Assembly (NCBI RefSeq): GCF_018228765.1
Contig: NZ_CP073695.1
Span: forward strand, 1,736,001 to 1,800,000
Length of the DNA stretch: 64,000 nucleotides
Reading direction: 5' to 3'
DNA from: Halorubrum ruber
GTDB lineage: Archaea; Halobacteriota; Halobacteria; Halobacteriales; Haloferacaceae
Part shown: in pieces, positions 52,854 to 62,191 of the stretch
Layout of the letters: the number at the start of each line of letters is the position of its first letter
Numbering within the stretch: the first letter of the stretch is position 1
Notes under the pieces: model-generated
Seen by the model: the letters and a program-made list of their open reading frames with translations, nothing else
Told to the model about the DNA's origin: nothing
Databases searched by the model: none
Position numbers and translations under genes: made by a program

Positions 52854-53813
52854 TTATACCGGGTACTCGACGCCGGTCGCCTCGGTCGAGTACTCCCAGA
52901 GCTTCCGAGCGTCTCCGCGGTCGTATGAGGCGTCGTTCGACCGGCCGACGGTCGGGTGCCCGCGCATGTTCATGAGGCCGCCGGGCTCGACGTAGGCGCC
53001 GCCGTCGACGTCGGTCGTCGCCGCGAACAGCATCGGCTCGACGCCGATTTCGGGGTCCTGTCCAAGTACCGCGTTCGCGGCCCTCATCGCGACCTTCATG
53101 AGGGGGTTGCCGCTCTCGGCCGCGGTCCGCATCTGGAGGTTCGTGTCGGTGTAGCCCGGGTGACAGGCGACGCTGCGGATCCCGGTCTCGTCGGTCTCGC
53201 CGCTCGCCGCGTCGAGCCGCCGCTGAAGCTCGTAGGCGAACAGCAGGTTCGCGAGCTTGCTGCGCCCGTACGCCTTCCACTTGCCGTACGACCGCTCCCA
53301 GTTGAGGTCGGAGAAGTCCATCTCGCCCTGCTCGTGGGCGCCCGACGACTGCGTGACGACGCGCGCGTCGCCGCCGATCCCCTCCGCCGCGTCGAGGAGG
53401 TCGAACAGCCGGCCCGTGAGCGCGAAGTGGCCGAGGTGGTTGACGCCGAACTGCGTCTCGAAGCCGTCCTCGGTCTCGCTCCGCGGGATCGCCATCACCC
53501 CGGCGTTGTTACAGAGGACGTCGACCGCGTCGTAGTCGGCGGCGAGGCCGTCGGCGAACGACGCCACCGAGTCGAGCGAGGCGAGGTCGCACCCGCGGAC
53601 GTCGAGCTCGCCGTCGACCTCGCCGCCCGCGTCCGCCCGGATCTCGTCGGCCGCGTCCTCGGCGCGGTCGACGCTCCGACACGCCATCACGACGGTCGCG
53701 CCCCGGGCCGCGAACGCGCGGGTCCCCTCGAAGCCGAGCCCGCTGTTCGCGCCCGTGACGACGACCGTCTTCCCGTCCAATCGCGGCATCTCGTCGGTCG
53801 TCCAGTCTGCCAT
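52854..53813 (-). CDS. Short-chain dehydrogenase (retinol dehydrogenase-like)
   Basis: 319 residues. The cofactor motif TGANSGLGFEGTRAFAARG, NNAGVMAIP, the catalytic Ser region TQSSGAHEQG and YGRSKLANLLFAYEL (Tyr-x3-Lys) place it with classical SDRs of the retinol-dehydrogenase/WW-oxidoreductase-like group. It oxidises or reduces an alcohol or ketone using NAD(P); the MACRSVDRAEDAA stretch suggests NADP preference. Substrate unknown. It converges on the HhH-like gene (25-bp gap). Confidence 0.88.
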   Translation of the reverse strand: MADWTTDEMPRLDGKTVVVTGANSGLGFEGTRAFAARGATVVMACRSVDRAEDAADEIRADAGGEVDGELDVRGCDLASLDSVASFADGLAADYDAVDVLCNNAGVMAIPRSETEDGFETQFGVNHLGHFALTGRLFDLLDAAEGIGGDARVVTQSSGAHEQGEMDFSDLNWERSYGKWKAYGRSKLANLLFAYELQRRLDAASGETDETGIRSVACHPGYTDTNLQMRTAAESGNPLMKVAMRAANAVLGQDPEIGVEPMLFAATTDVDGGAYVEPGGLMNMRGHPTVGRSNDASYDRGDARKLWEYSTEATGVEYPV

Positions 53814-53906
53814 GAGGTACGGAAGGAGCGTCAGGGGGAGAAACCTGTCGGCGGCCGAACCGGTGATCCGAAAAATCGGTCTCGGAGCGAGGCCGAAGCC
53901 GTCGGA

Positions 53907-54992
53907 TCAGACCTGCTCGAACCCACCGAGTACCACGGTGACCGCGTCCTTCGACGGCACGTCGCGGACGGCGTACTCGGTCGGATGCTGCCGGTCGTGC
54001 GGGTACGCCTGCGGCTGCGGGACCTCGTACGTCTCGTTGCCGTCGAACTCCCGGAGGAACTCCCGGGTGATCATCGGCTCGACGAACGCCAGCCGCGACG
54101 TCTCGGCGTCGCCGACGAACCCCTGAATGAGGGTGTTGTCGAACGCTTCCGGGCTCCCCGGCTCACCCGGCGAGTCCGGGAGCTCGGGCGCGTCCGCGGG
54201 AGCCGCGTGTTCGCCCATGTCCGTGATGTAGCGCTGGTCGGCGACCGGGGCCGGCGACCGCGCGTACCCCTCGGGAAGCTGGTCGTAATCGAAGTTCGTC
54301 TCGGTCACCGCCCCGTTTTCATCCGGAGCCGGACCGCCGGTGTACCCGCCGTTCCCGGTGTCGTACGGCGGAAGTCGCGGCCCCTCGACGGCGTCGACCG
54401 ACTCCGGATCGAGCATGTGGAAGTGGACGTCGAAGTGCGGCTTCAGCCACGCGCCCGCCCCGCCGAAGTGGCCGCCCGGGTTCCAGTTGAGCCCCAGAAA
54501 GGTGAACGGCGTCCGCTCCGCGTCCGGGAACGGCACGAAGAACTGGAGCGACTGCTTGAAGTGAACCTCCGTCGCCTGCCCGCTGCCCCCGTACTTGTCG
54601 TCCTCGTCGCGGTTGTCGGCCTCCTCGAGAGCCCCCGCGTTCGGCAACCCCTCCAGCGCCGCCCGGTCGAACTCGACCCCGTGGTACTTCGGCTCGCCCG
54701 AGGGCGTCTTCGTCGTGAACGTCCTGACCGAGCCGTTCCCGAGGTCGACGCTCCGTCCGTAGGTCGTGATCCCCTTCGGCGGGAACCCGCCACCGGGAGA
54801 CCCACCACCGGGAGCCCCTCCCTGACCGTTCCCTCGCCCTCGTCCCGGCTCGCCCGCGACGCTCCCCGACCCCCAGATTAGGGCGGCGCCGGTCGCGACC
54901 GCGCCCCGGAGCACCGACCGTCGGCTCGCCGCCCGCGGTCGAGTCGTGCTTCGCGCTCGGTTCGCCTCTCCCGTCGCGTCGTCGTCTGTCAT
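53907..54992 (-). CDS. Tat-exported protein, TTHB210-like (DUF5602) candidate
   Basis: 361 residues from the ATG at 54990-54992. A twin-arginine signal ASRRSVLRGAVATGAALIW (about 22-40) leads into a Gly/Pro-rich linker (GRGRGNGQGGAPGGGSPGG), then a globular domain. That domain has a His-rich string PHFDVHFHMLD (about 185) and EVHFKQSLQFFVPFPD, which could bind metal or cupin-like ligands. I link it to the TTHB210/DUF5602 group by the HFDxHFxM pattern only, so this is tentative. There is no lipobox. The protein should act outside the cell. It is encoded divergently from top6B. Confidence 0.55.
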   Translation of the reverse strand: MTDDDATGEANRARSTTRPRAASRRSVLRGAVATGAALIWGSGSVAGEPGRGRGNGQGGAPGGGSPGGGFPPKGITTYGRSVDLGNGSVRTFTTKTPSGEPKYHGVEFDRAALEGLPNAGALEEADNRDEDDKYGGSGQATEVHFKQSLQFFVPFPDAERTPFTFLGLNWNPGGHFGGAGAWLKPHFDVHFHMLDPESVDAVEGPRLPPYDTGNGGYTGGPAPDENGAVTETNFDYDQLPEGYARSPAPVADQRYITDMGEHAAPADAPELPDSPGEPGSPEAFDNTLIQGFVGDAETSRLAFVEPMITREFLREFDGNETYEVPQPQAYPHDRQHPTEYAVRDVPSKDAVTVVLGGFEQV

Positions 54993-55213
54993 CTGTGTGC
55001 TCCCTCTCGACACGGTTGATGCCAAGTGACACGTCACCGTGCCACACCAATCAATAAATTTAAATTATTTCAATGTAACGACGCGCGAAGCGGAAAGACC
55101 TCCGCCGACGCGAGCCGTCCGCACGCGGCCCGACACCCCTCCCCGAGAGCGACTCGCACACGGACAAGACGGCGTCTGACGCCGAGATCCACTTTCACTG
55201 CGCCGCCGGTGCG

Positions 55214-55220
55214 TTTTTAG
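55214..55220 (+). promoter_or_regulatory. TATA box for top6B
   Basis: TTTTTAG lies 29 bp before the ATG at 55249, the position for a leaderless start. The gap to the divergent Tat gene (54993-55248) also has a strongly AT-rich stretch near 55050-55075 that can serve the minus-strand gene. Confidence 0.45.
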
Positions 55221-55248
55221 GTGCCTCGGGGGAAGGGAGGGATACCGA

Positions 55249-57699
55249 ATGACGTCCTTCCAGTCGACGATCGGCGACGAGGAGGGGATCGCGGAGGAGC
55301 TGGCGGAGGGCCAGCGCGAGATCTCCATCGCCGAGTTCTTCGAGAAGAACAAACACATGCTCGGGTTCGACTCGGGCGCCCGCGGGCTCGTCACCGCCGT
55401 CAAGGAGGCGGTCGACAACGCCCTCGACGCGACCGAGGAGGCCGGCTACCTCCCCGACATCTACATCGAGATCGAGGAGGTGGGCGACTACTACCGGGTC
55501 GTCATCGAGGACAACGGACCCGGTATCACGAAGGAACAGCTTCCGAAAGTGTTCGGGAAGCTCCTGTATGGAAGTCGTTTCCATGCCAGGGAGCAGTCTC
55601 GCGGTCAACAGGGAATCGGGATTTCAGCGGCTGTACTGTACTCTCAGCTCACTTCCGGCCAACCGGCGAAGATCACCTCGCGCCCGAAGGGGCAGTCGCG
55701 GGCGCAGTACTTCGAGCTCATCATCGACACGGACACGAACGAGCCAGAGATCCAGGCCGACGAGGAGACGACGTGGGACCGGCCCCACGGCACCCGGATC
55801 GAGCTGGAGATGGAGGCGAACATGCGCGCCCGCCAGCAGCTCCACGACTACGTGAAACACACCGCGGTCGTCAACCCCCACGCGCGGCTGGAACTGCGCG
55901 AGCCGGGGCTCGAAGAGCCGCTGAAGTTCGAGCGCGCGACCGACGAGCTGCCGGCGGAGACGAAGGAGATCCGCCCGCACCCGCACGGCGTCGAGCTCGG
56001 CGCGCTGATCAAGATGCTGGAGGCGACCGAGTCGTACTCCGTCTCCGGGTTCCTCCAGGAGGAGTTCACGCGGGTCGGCAAGAAGACCGCCGACAGCGTG
56101 ATCGACAACTTCCGCGACGTCTACTACGGCCGCGAGCTCGCCTGGTCGCCGCCGCGCGAACACGACGACCGCGACGTGGCGAGCGCGGTCGCGGACGCGG
56201 TCGCGAACAAGGGCGCTGAGGCAACGTCGGCCTTCGCGGACGGCGTCGCCGAGGCGGTAGGGAACCACGACCGGCTGGCCCGGTCCGATCTCGCCGAGAT
56301 CGTCGACAACGTCGCGGAGACCGTCGAGAGCGACACCGGGAAGACGTTCGGCGGGACCGTCCGCGAGAACGCGGTCGATGCCGCGTGGCGGGCGGTGACG
56401 GGGCTCGGCGGCGAGGAAGAATCGGACGCGGAGTCGGGCGACGATGACGCCGAAGAGTCGCCGCTCGTCCCAGACGCCTACGCGCTCGTCGACGAGGCGA
56501 CGTCGACGCGGAAGGACGACGAGGCGGTTCAGGCGATGGCCGAGGCGCTCGCGCGGCGGTTCGAGAACCTCGACGGCGACGCGTTCCGGATCACCCGCGA
56601 CGACCTCGAACGGCTCGTCGCGGACGCGGCGTCGTTCGTCGCCGAGCAGCGCGACGCGACCTTCGGCGAGACCGCCCGCGAGAACGTCGTGGAGGCGTTC
56701 TGGTCGCGGGCCCAGACGGTGCCGGACGACCCGCCGAAGGTGAAGGCGATCGCGGGGAACCGCGACGCCGCCGCCGATCTGCTCGACGCGATGCGGACGA
56801 CGGACATCCTCGCGCCGCCGACCGACTGCCTCGCGCCGATCACGGCGGAGCTGGTCGAGGCCGGGCTCCAGAAGGAGTACGACGCCGACTTCTACGCGGC
56901 CGCGACGCGCGACGCCGACGTCCACGGCGGCGACCCGTTCATCGTCGAGGCCGGCATCGCCTACGGCGGCGATATTCCGGCGGAGGGGTCGGTCGAGCTG
57001 CTGCGGTTCGCGAACCGTGTCCCGCTCGTCTACCAGCGCGGCGCCTGCGCGACGACGGACGTGATCAAGGGGATCGGGTGGCGCAACTACGGGCTCGACC
57101 AGCCCGGCGGCTCGGGGATGCCGAACGGGCCGGCGGTGATATCGATCCACGTCGCCTCCACGAACGTCCCGTTCACGAGCGAGTCGAAGGACGCGCTCGC
57201 GAACGTCCCGGAGATCGAAGACGAGATCGAGCTCGCGGTGCGGGAGGCCGCCCGCGAGCTGAAGTCGTTCCTCAACAAGCGACGCTCGATGCAGCAGCGC
57301 CGGGAGAAACAGGACGTCCTCGGTCGGATCCTCCCGGAGATGGCGGACAAGGTCTCGGAGGTCACGGGCCGGTCGCGCCCCGACATCAGCGGCGCGCTGG
57401 CGCGGATCATGAACAACGTCAGCGTCGAGCGCGAGGTGAACGACGGGTCGGTGACGCTTGTCGTCGAGAACCACTCGGACGTGAACGAGCAGCTGGATAT
57501 CACGGACATCGTCTCGACGGAGCCGACCGACCTCTCCGACGGGACGGTGGTCGACATGGACGGCGATTGGTTCGTCCAGTGGAAGCCCGAGGTGCCCTCG
57601 GGCGACGAGCGGGAACTGACGTACGCGGTCGACGGCGACCCCGAGTTCGAGGTCAGCGTCGGCGGCGTGGAGACCGAGAAACTCACGGTGAACGATTAA
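55249..57699 (+). CDS. top6B: DNA topoisomerase VI subunit B
   Basis: 816 residues. Top6B is the ATPase of type IIB topoisomerase, which relaxes and untangles DNA. The GHKL site shows [11 protein letters not shown] (Asn 57), EDNGPGI (about 87-93), [31 protein letters not shown], and a transducer domain with [12 protein letters not shown]. It is much longer than the roughly 530-residue thermophile enzyme. An acidic haloarchaeal insert (about 310-500) holds two related helical units (346-385 and 451-491), and a beta-rich C-terminal domain follows about 700. Codons 105-138 are oddly AT-rich, as discussed in the findings. The top6A gene starts on the next base after the stop. Confidence 0.93.
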   Translation: MTSFQSTIGDEEGIAEELAEGQREISIAEFFEKNKHMLGFDSGARGLVTAVKEAVDNALDATEEAGYLPDIYIEIEEVGDYYRVVIEDNGPGITKEQLPKVFGKLLYGSRFHAREQSRGQQGIGISAAVLYSQLTSGQPAKITSRPKGQSRAQYFELIIDTDTNEPEIQADEETTWDRPHGTRIELEMEANMRARQQLHDYVKHTAVVNPHARLELREPGLEEPLKFERATDELPAETKEIRPHPHGVELGALIKMLEATESYSVSGFLQEEFTRVGKKTADSVIDNFRDVYYGRELAWSPPREHDDRDVASAVADAVANKGAEATSAFADGVAEAVGNHDRLARSDLAEIVDNVAETVESDTGKTFGGTVRENAVDAAWRAVTGLGGEEESDAESGDDDAEESPLVPDAYALVDEATSTRKDDEAVQAMAEALARRFENLDGDAFRITRDDLERLVADAASFVAEQRDATFGETARENVVEAFWSRAQTVPDDPPKVKAIAGNRDAAADLLDAMRTTDILAPPTDCLAPITAELVEAGLQKEYDADFYAAATRDADVHGGDPFIVEAGIAYGGDIPAEGSVELLRFANRVPLVYQRGACATTDVIKGIGWRNYGLDQPGGSGMPNGPAVISIHVASTNVPFTSESKDALANVPEIEDEIELAVREAARELKSFLNKRRSMQQRREKQDVLGRILPEMADKVSEVTGRSRPDISGALARIMNNVSVEREVNDGSVTLVVENHSDVNEQLDITDIVSTEPTDLSDGTVVDMDGDWFVQWKPEVPSGDERELTYAVDGDPEFEVSVGGVETEKLTVND

Positions 57700-58785
57700 A
57701 TGACGACCGAAAGCGACGCACGAGACGAGCTGATCGACCTGGCGGCGGACTTCTACGACCAGTTCGCGGCCGGGAAGATCCCGGAGATGACGCTGCCCAC
57801 GCGGACGAAGAGCAACATCGAGTACGACGAGGAGAGCGGGGTGTGGACCTACGGCGACCGCACCTCGACGCGCAGCGCCAACTCGGTGCGGGGCGCGCGC
57901 AAGCTGCTGAAGGCCGCCTACACGATCGAGTTCCTCGCGGACCAGCTCGACGACGACCGCTCCTCCACGCTGCGTGAGCTGTACTACCTCTCGGAGTCGT
58001 GGGACAACGACGAGGCGCAGTTCAAGAGCCAAGACGAGTCGAACGACCTCGTCGAGGACCTCGAGATCGTCACGGGCGTCACCCGCGAGGACTTCCACAT
58101 GCGCCCGGAGGAGTCGGGCGCGAAGGTGATGGGGCCGCTGGAGATCCGCGAGCAGACCAACCGCGGCGACCGCGAGATCCACTGCCAGCTCGACGTGGGG
58201 CAGGGCGGCTACCAGATCCCCAACAACCCTGACACCATCGAGTTCCTCGACAACGACGCCGAGTTCGTCCTCTGCGTCGAGACCGGCGGGATGCGCGACC
58301 GGCTCGTCGAGAACGGCTTCGACGAAGCGCACGACGCCCTCGTCGTCCACCTCGGCGGCCAGCCCGCTCGCGCCACGCGGCGGCTGACGAAGCGCTTCCG
58401 CGACGAGCTCGACCTCCCCGTGGTGGTGTTCACCGACGGCGACCCGTGGTCCTACCGCATCTACGGCTCCGTGGCGTACGGCTCGATCAAGTCCGCGCAC
58501 CTCTCAAAGTACCTCGCGACGCCGGAGGCGCGGTTCATCGGCATCCAGCCGGAGGACATCGTCGAGTACGACCTTCCCTCCGACCCGCTCTCGGACTCGG
58601 ACGTTAACGCCCTGGAATCGGAGTTAGAGGACCCGCGCTTCCAGACCGACTACTGGGAAGAGCAGATCGAGCTCCAGCTCGACATCGGCAAGAAGTCCGA
58701 GCAGCAGTCGCTCGCGAGCCGCGGGCTCGACTTCGTCACCGACACCTACCTCCCCGAGCGGCTGAACGAGATGGGCGTGCTCTAA
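57700..58785 (+). CDS. top6A: DNA topoisomerase VI subunit A
   Basis: 361 residues, the normal length. Top6A is the Spo11-like subunit that cuts DNA through a tyrosine: [13 protein letters not shown] holds the Tyr pair (95/96), one of which attacks DNA. The winged-helix domain is followed by a toprim domain with the Mg2+-binding strings [12 protein letters not shown] and [16 protein letters not shown] (about 242-257). [27 protein letters not shown] is also typical. It forms a heterotetramer with Top6B, encoded directly upstream. Confidence 0.94.
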   Translation: MTTESDARDELIDLAADFYDQFAAGKIPEMTLPTRTKSNIEYDEESGVWTYGDRTSTRSANSVRGARKLLKAAYTIEFLADQLDDDRSSTLRELYYLSESWDNDEAQFKSQDESNDLVEDLEIVTGVTREDFHMRPEESGAKVMGPLEIREQTNRGDREIHCQLDVGQGGYQIPNNPDTIEFLDNDAEFVLCVETGGMRDRLVENGFDEAHDALVVHLGGQPARATRRLTKRFRDELDLPVVVFTDGDPWSYRIYGSVAYGSIKSAHLSKYLATPEARFIGIQPEDIVEYDLPSDPLSDSDVNALESELEDPRFQTDYWEEQIELQLDIGKKSEQQSLASRGLDFVTDTYLPERLNEMGVL

Positions 58786-58803
58786 GGGGCGGGCGAGACG
58801 CGG

Positions 58804-59040
58804 CTACTTGTCAGCGTAGACGATCTCGTCGACCTCGCGACGCTCGCCGTCGGCGTCGCCGTTCGGGTATTTATAAACGACGCCGTCCGCCTCGTCGGTC
58901 GTCGCGTTGTGCGAGCCGTCACAGAGCGGCTTCGAGTCCGACAGGCCGCACTGACAGACGTAGATGAGGCCGTCGTCACCCTTGTCGTCGTCGTCGAGCA
59001 CAACCGGCCCTCGCTCCTCGTGCGTGACTTCGCGCGCCAT
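58804..59040 (-). CDS. CDGSH iron-sulfur protein
   Basis: 78 residues from the ATG at 59038-59040. CQCGLSDSKPLCDGSH is a full CDGSH motif (C-x-C-x2-S-x3-P-x-C-D-G-S-H), which binds a 2Fe-2S cluster through three Cys and one His. The beta-rich flanks GLIYVCQC and GVVYKYPNGDADGE fit the short bacterial/archaeal type. Such proteins carry electrons or iron-sulfur clusters. It lacks a membrane anchor. Confidence 0.92.
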   Translation of the reverse strand: MAREVTHEERGPVVLDDDDKGDDGLIYVCQCGLSDSKPLCDGSHNATTDEADGVVYKYPNGDADGERREVDEIVYADK

Positions 59041-59116
59041 GGGCTCGATTCGGCTCCCACCCGAATACGGTTTGTGACCGCCGCAACCCCCTTGCCCGTG
59101 GGGACGTATCAACGGT

Positions 59117-59524
59117 ATGAGCGAGACCGACGAGCGCGACCCGAGCGAGCTGACCGACGAGGAGTGGCGCGAGCGGCTCTCCGAGGAGGAGTACCGCGTG
59201 CTCCGCGAGAGCGGCACGGAGGCGAAGTTCTCGGGCGAGTACGTCGACCACCACCCCGACGACGGGGAGTACCGCTGTCGGGCCTGCGGCACCGTCCTCT
59301 TTGAGGCCGAGACGAAGTACGAGTCCGGCTGCGGCTGGCCCGCCTTCTACGCCGCCGAGGAGGAGTCCGTGACCACGACGGTGGACACCAGTCACGGGAT
59401 GCGCCGTACCGAGGTCCGCTGCGCGAACTGCGACTCCCATCTGGGGCACGTGTTCGACGACGGCCCCGAGCCGACGGGCAAGCGCTTCTGTATCAACTCG
59501 GTCGCGATGGAGTACGACGAATAA
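59117..59524 (+). CDS. msrB: Peptide-methionine (R)-S-oxide reductase MsrB
   Basis: 135 residues. MsrB reduces the R form of methionine sulfoxide in proteins. Two CxxC pairs (YRCRACGTVLF and RCANCDSHLGHVF) bind structural zinc; SGCGWPAFY and the catalytic Cys in KRFCINSVAMEY are conserved. The N-terminal ELTDEEWRERLSEEEYRVLRESGTE is standard. It diverges from the CDGSH gene by 76 bp, so both may serve redox defence. Copy E of the repeat follows. Confidence 0.93.
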   Translation: MSETDERDPSELTDEEWRERLSEEEYRVLRESGTEAKFSGEYVDHHPDDGEYRCRACGTVLFEAETKYESGCGWPAFYAAEEESVTTTVDTSHGMRRTEVRCANCDSHLGHVFDDGPEPTGKRFCINSVAMEYDE

Positions 59525-59689
59525 GGGAGTTCGGGGTTCCGTTGGAGATCTGTTTATATAGTCCAACCGCCTGAAACGGTACTTTGGCGTAGATTCATGG
59601 TCGGCTATTTATAAGCAAAATCGACTACTACTATCGACTATTTATTATCGAAGGGTGACGCGGAGAACCTTTCTACGAACCCAGCCGCT

Positions 59690-59900
59690 CGCTTATAAAT
59701 AGCCGTCAGTCGATCGGCGGTGACCGCTGCCAAAGTCCTAGTCGCTCGCTAATAAATGGCTGACAGCGGATCGGTAGCGAGTACCGCCAAAGCCCCAGTC
59801 GCTCGGCCATACGTCGATGCTTACGCTTGGACCACTCCCAAAGCCCCTGCCGCTCGCCTATAAATGACTAATCACAGATCGGGGTCGAAAATCTCCAAAG
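59690..59900 (-). repeat. Tail-module array of copy E, about 57-bp period
   Basis: CAAAG-type boxes begin at 59731, 59788, 59839 and 59896 (spacings 57, 51, 57). Each unit has a CTGGGGCTTTGG-like box (minus strand; CTAGGACTTTGG in the most decayed) and a TATA-like string between boxes (TTATAAAT at 59693, AATAAAT near 59751, TATAAAT near 59860). Similarity between units is partial, so this is an old array. There are no unique spacers of CRISPR type. Confidence 0.65.
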
Positions 59901-60015
59901 CCCCAGTCGCGAGGCGGGCGCACGCTCGCTGCGCTCCTCACTCGGTCACTCACTTCGTTCGCTCCCTCGTTGCGGTGCTTACGTCGCCTGCGCCCGCCTC
60001 GTGACTGCCCCTTTG
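59896..60015 (-). ncRNA. Candidate structured RNA core, copy E long hairpin
   Basis: 120 bases. On the minus strand CAAAG-GGG-CAG opens at 60015 and GGG-CTTTG closes at 59896. The 19-base arms CAGTCACGAGGCGGGCGCA and TGCGCCCGCCTCGCGACTG pair except for one A-C mismatch. The loop starts with GGCGACGTAAGCACCG as in the other copies. Confidence 0.45.
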
Positions 60016-60183
60016 AGTCCCACCCCGCACGGCACCTCACACCTCCCCAGCCTCGTCGGCCGGCCTTCGCTTCGCTCCGGCCGGCCGACTCCCTCGCGCG
60101 TGCTGCTCGGCCGCGTGGCGGCCTCGCAGGCACGCGCCACCGCATGGTTCTTTATAAGTAATCGATGTCGCGTCTGCTGAGTG

Positions 60184-60918
60184 TCACCCTTCACAGAGCG
60201 GCAGTTGGACGACGAACACGGCTCCCTTCGGCTCGTTGTCCTCGACCCACACGTCGCCGCCGTAGATCTCGACGAGCGACCGGACGAGGTAAAGCCCGAT
60301 CCCCGCGCCCGGGCTGTCGAGGCCCTTCTCACCCTTGCCGAATATATCGTCCCGCTGCTCTTCCGGTATCCCGGGGCCGTTGTCGGCGATCCGCACCTCC
60401 GCGACCCCCTCGGCCTCCTCGACGGTCGCCGACACCGTCACCGTCGGCGGGGTCTCGTCGTTGTGCTGGACCGCGTTTCGCAGGAGGTTCCGGAACACCG
60501 AGCTCAGCATCTCGTCGCCGACGACCTCCGCCTCGGGGTACGACCCCTCGACGGTGAAGACCGCCTCCGAGTAGCCGGAGCGGACCTCCTCCACCTGCTG
60601 TGAGAGGACCCTGTCGAGCGAGACGCGGCTCGGCTCGGCGTCCTCCCGGAGCATCACCTCCGCGAGGTCTCGGACCGTCGTGGTGAGCGACACCGCGCTC
60701 TGGGTGTTGCGCTTGATCACGTCCAGGTACTTCTCCCCCTCCTCGTCGACGTGGTCGTCGAGCAGCTCTGCGTACGCGCCGACGAGCTGGAGGTCGTTGC
60801 GGATGTCGTGGCGCATCACCTGGTTCAACAGCCGGAGGTCGTCGCGCTGGCGCTTGAGCCGCTCCTCCGGGTCCACCTCGGCCTCGCTCATGGCCCGTCT
60901 AACGTCTGCCTGCGACAT
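60184..60918 (-). CDS. Short sensor histidine kinase without sensor domain
   Basis: 244 residues (an ATG at 60889-60891 is an alternative start). The protein begins almost at the dimerisation helix: LLNQVMRHDIRNDLQLVGAYAELL with phospho-acceptor His 37, then the ATPase domain with FRNLLRNAVQHND (N-box), IADNGPGIPEEQ and GAGIGLYLVRSLVEIYGG. It has no PAS, GAF or membrane part, so it must take input from a partner protein. Haloarchaea have many such kinases. Copy E ends 24 bases past its stop codon. Confidence 0.85.
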   Translation of the reverse strand: MSQADVRRAMSEAEVDPEERLKRQRDDLRLLNQVMRHDIRNDLQLVGAYAELLDDHVDEEGEKYLDVIKRNTQSAVSLTTTVRDLAEVMLREDAEPSRVSLDRVLSQQVEEVRSGYSEAVFTVEGSYPEAEVVGDEMLSSVFRNLLRNAVQHNDETPPTVTVSATVEEAEGVAEVRIADNGPGIPEEQRDDIFGKGEKGLDSPGAGIGLYLVRSLVEIYGGDVWVEDNEPKGAVFVVQLPLCEG

Positions 60919-60968
60919 TTACGTGCCGGTTCCGAGTCCGGGGATTCACGACCGCACGGGGCGCCGCC

Positions 60969-62122
60969 TCACATCCCCTCGTCGAGCAGCTCGCGGGCCA
61001 CGATGTTCTTCTGGATCTCCGTGGTCCCCTCGTAGATCTGGGTGATCTTCGCGTCGCGGTAGAGCCGCTCGACGTCGTGGTCGTTGACGAAGCCGGCGCC
61101 GCCGTGGACCTGAACCGCCTCGTCGGCGACCTCGACCGCGGTCCGCGAGGCGAACTCCTTGGCCATCGACGCGAGCGCGGTCAGGTCGCCCGACTCGTTG
61201 TCGACCGCCCACGCCGAGCGGTAGGTGAGCCAGCGGGCGGCCTCCGTGTTCGTGTGCATCTCCGCGAGCTTGTGTTTGATCGCCTGGAAGTCGCTGATCG
61301 GGCGGTCGAACTGCTCGCGCTCCTCGGCGTACTCCAGCGCGCGCTCGGCGGCGCCGCGGGCGATGCCGACGCCCTGGGCCGCGACCGCGGTCCGGGTCTC
61401 GTCGAAGAACTGCATGAGCTGGAGAAAGCCCATCCCGCGCTGCCCGATGAGGTTCTCCTCGGGCACCCGCACGTCGTCGAAGCGTAGCTCGGCGGTGTCG
61501 CTCGCGCGGATGCCGAGTTTCCCGGTGATCTTGTCGCGGGTGAGCCCGTCGCGGTCGGCCTCGACGAGGATCTGCGAGTAGCCGGAGTAGCGGTCGTCGA
61601 TCTCCGGGTCCGTCTCGCAGACGACGACGAAGTAGTCGGCGACGGTGCCGTTCGTGATCCACATCTTCGAGCCGTTGATCACCCACTCGTCGCCGTCCTT
61701 CTCGGCGCGCGTCGCGACCGAGGTCACGTCCGACCCCGCCTGCGGCTCCGAGATGGCCGAGCCCATCACCGCGTCGCCGGCGGTCACCTCGGGGAGGACG
61801 CGCTCCTTCTGTTCCTCGGTGCCGAACTCCATCAGCGCCTCCGCCCCGAAGCCGGCGCTGGAGATACAGAGCCCGATCCCGGGGTCGGCCGCGAACAGCT
61901 CCTCGGTGAGGATCGCGTTCTCCAGCGAGGAGTAGCCGATCCCCCCGTACTCGACCGGGACGTGCGGCGCGAGCAGCCCCATGTCGGCGGCCTTGTCCAT
62001 CACCTCGTGGGGTACTCCTCGTCGACGTCGTACTCCGTCGCGACCGGCCGGATCTCCTCGTCCGCGAACTTCCGGACCTCCTCGCGCAGCTGCTTCTGTT
62101 CGTCCGTTAGCTGGAACTCCAT
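60969..62122 (-). CDS. Acyl-CoA dehydrogenase (N-terminal frameshift)
   Basis: About 384 residues after repair. This flavoenzyme oxidises acyl-CoA to enoyl-CoA in fatty-acid or amino-acid breakdown. From the ATG at 62120-62122 the frame gives MEFQLTDEQKQLREEVRKFADEEIRPVATEYDVDEEYP, then hits TGA. One extra C in the CCCC run (62009-62012, minus strand) gives HEVMDKAADMGLLAP and joins the long frame. That frame holds AISEPQAGSDVTSVATRA, WITNGTVADYFVV, KLGIRASDTAELRFDDV, GRxIxDFQ-like RPISDFQAIKHKLAEM, VHGGAGFVNDHDVERLYRDAKI and QIYEGTTEIQKNIVARELL with the catalytic Glu. The internal ATG at 62003 would lose the N-terminal helix. Confidence 0.87.
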
Positions 62123-62191
62123 ACGCGGACGATCAGGAACGAGCGTGATAATCGTTGGCGAACGCTCGACAATTCGCGAGGAGTTGTTCGT

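Larger units (their letters stand above)
59690..60160 (-). repeat. Five-copy structured element, copy E
   Basis: Minus-strand copy in the 59525-60183 gap, between convergent genes. Reading the minus strand: CTTATAAA (60151-60158), ATGCGGTGGCGCG, a GCGCGTG/CACGCGC outer helix, an 11-bp perfect stem GTCGGCCGGCC/GGCCGGCCGAC (60079-60089 with 60055-60065), GAGGCTGGGGAGGTGTGAGG, GGGACTCAAAGGGGCAG, the long hairpin and CTGGGGCTTTGGAG. A tail array follows (next entry). The remainder, 59525-59689, is AT-rich with further TATA-like strings (TTTATATAG, ATTTATAAGC, TTTATTATC) and looks like decayed tail modules. Confidence 0.85.

Noticed and set aside
59858..60145. Arg-rich open frame through copy E, with a similar RRGWGGVRCG peptide in other copies
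   Set aside because: The peptide mirrors the invariant DNA string GAGGCTGGGGAGG; flanking parts share no protein similarity and the composition is that of GC-rich non-coding DNA.
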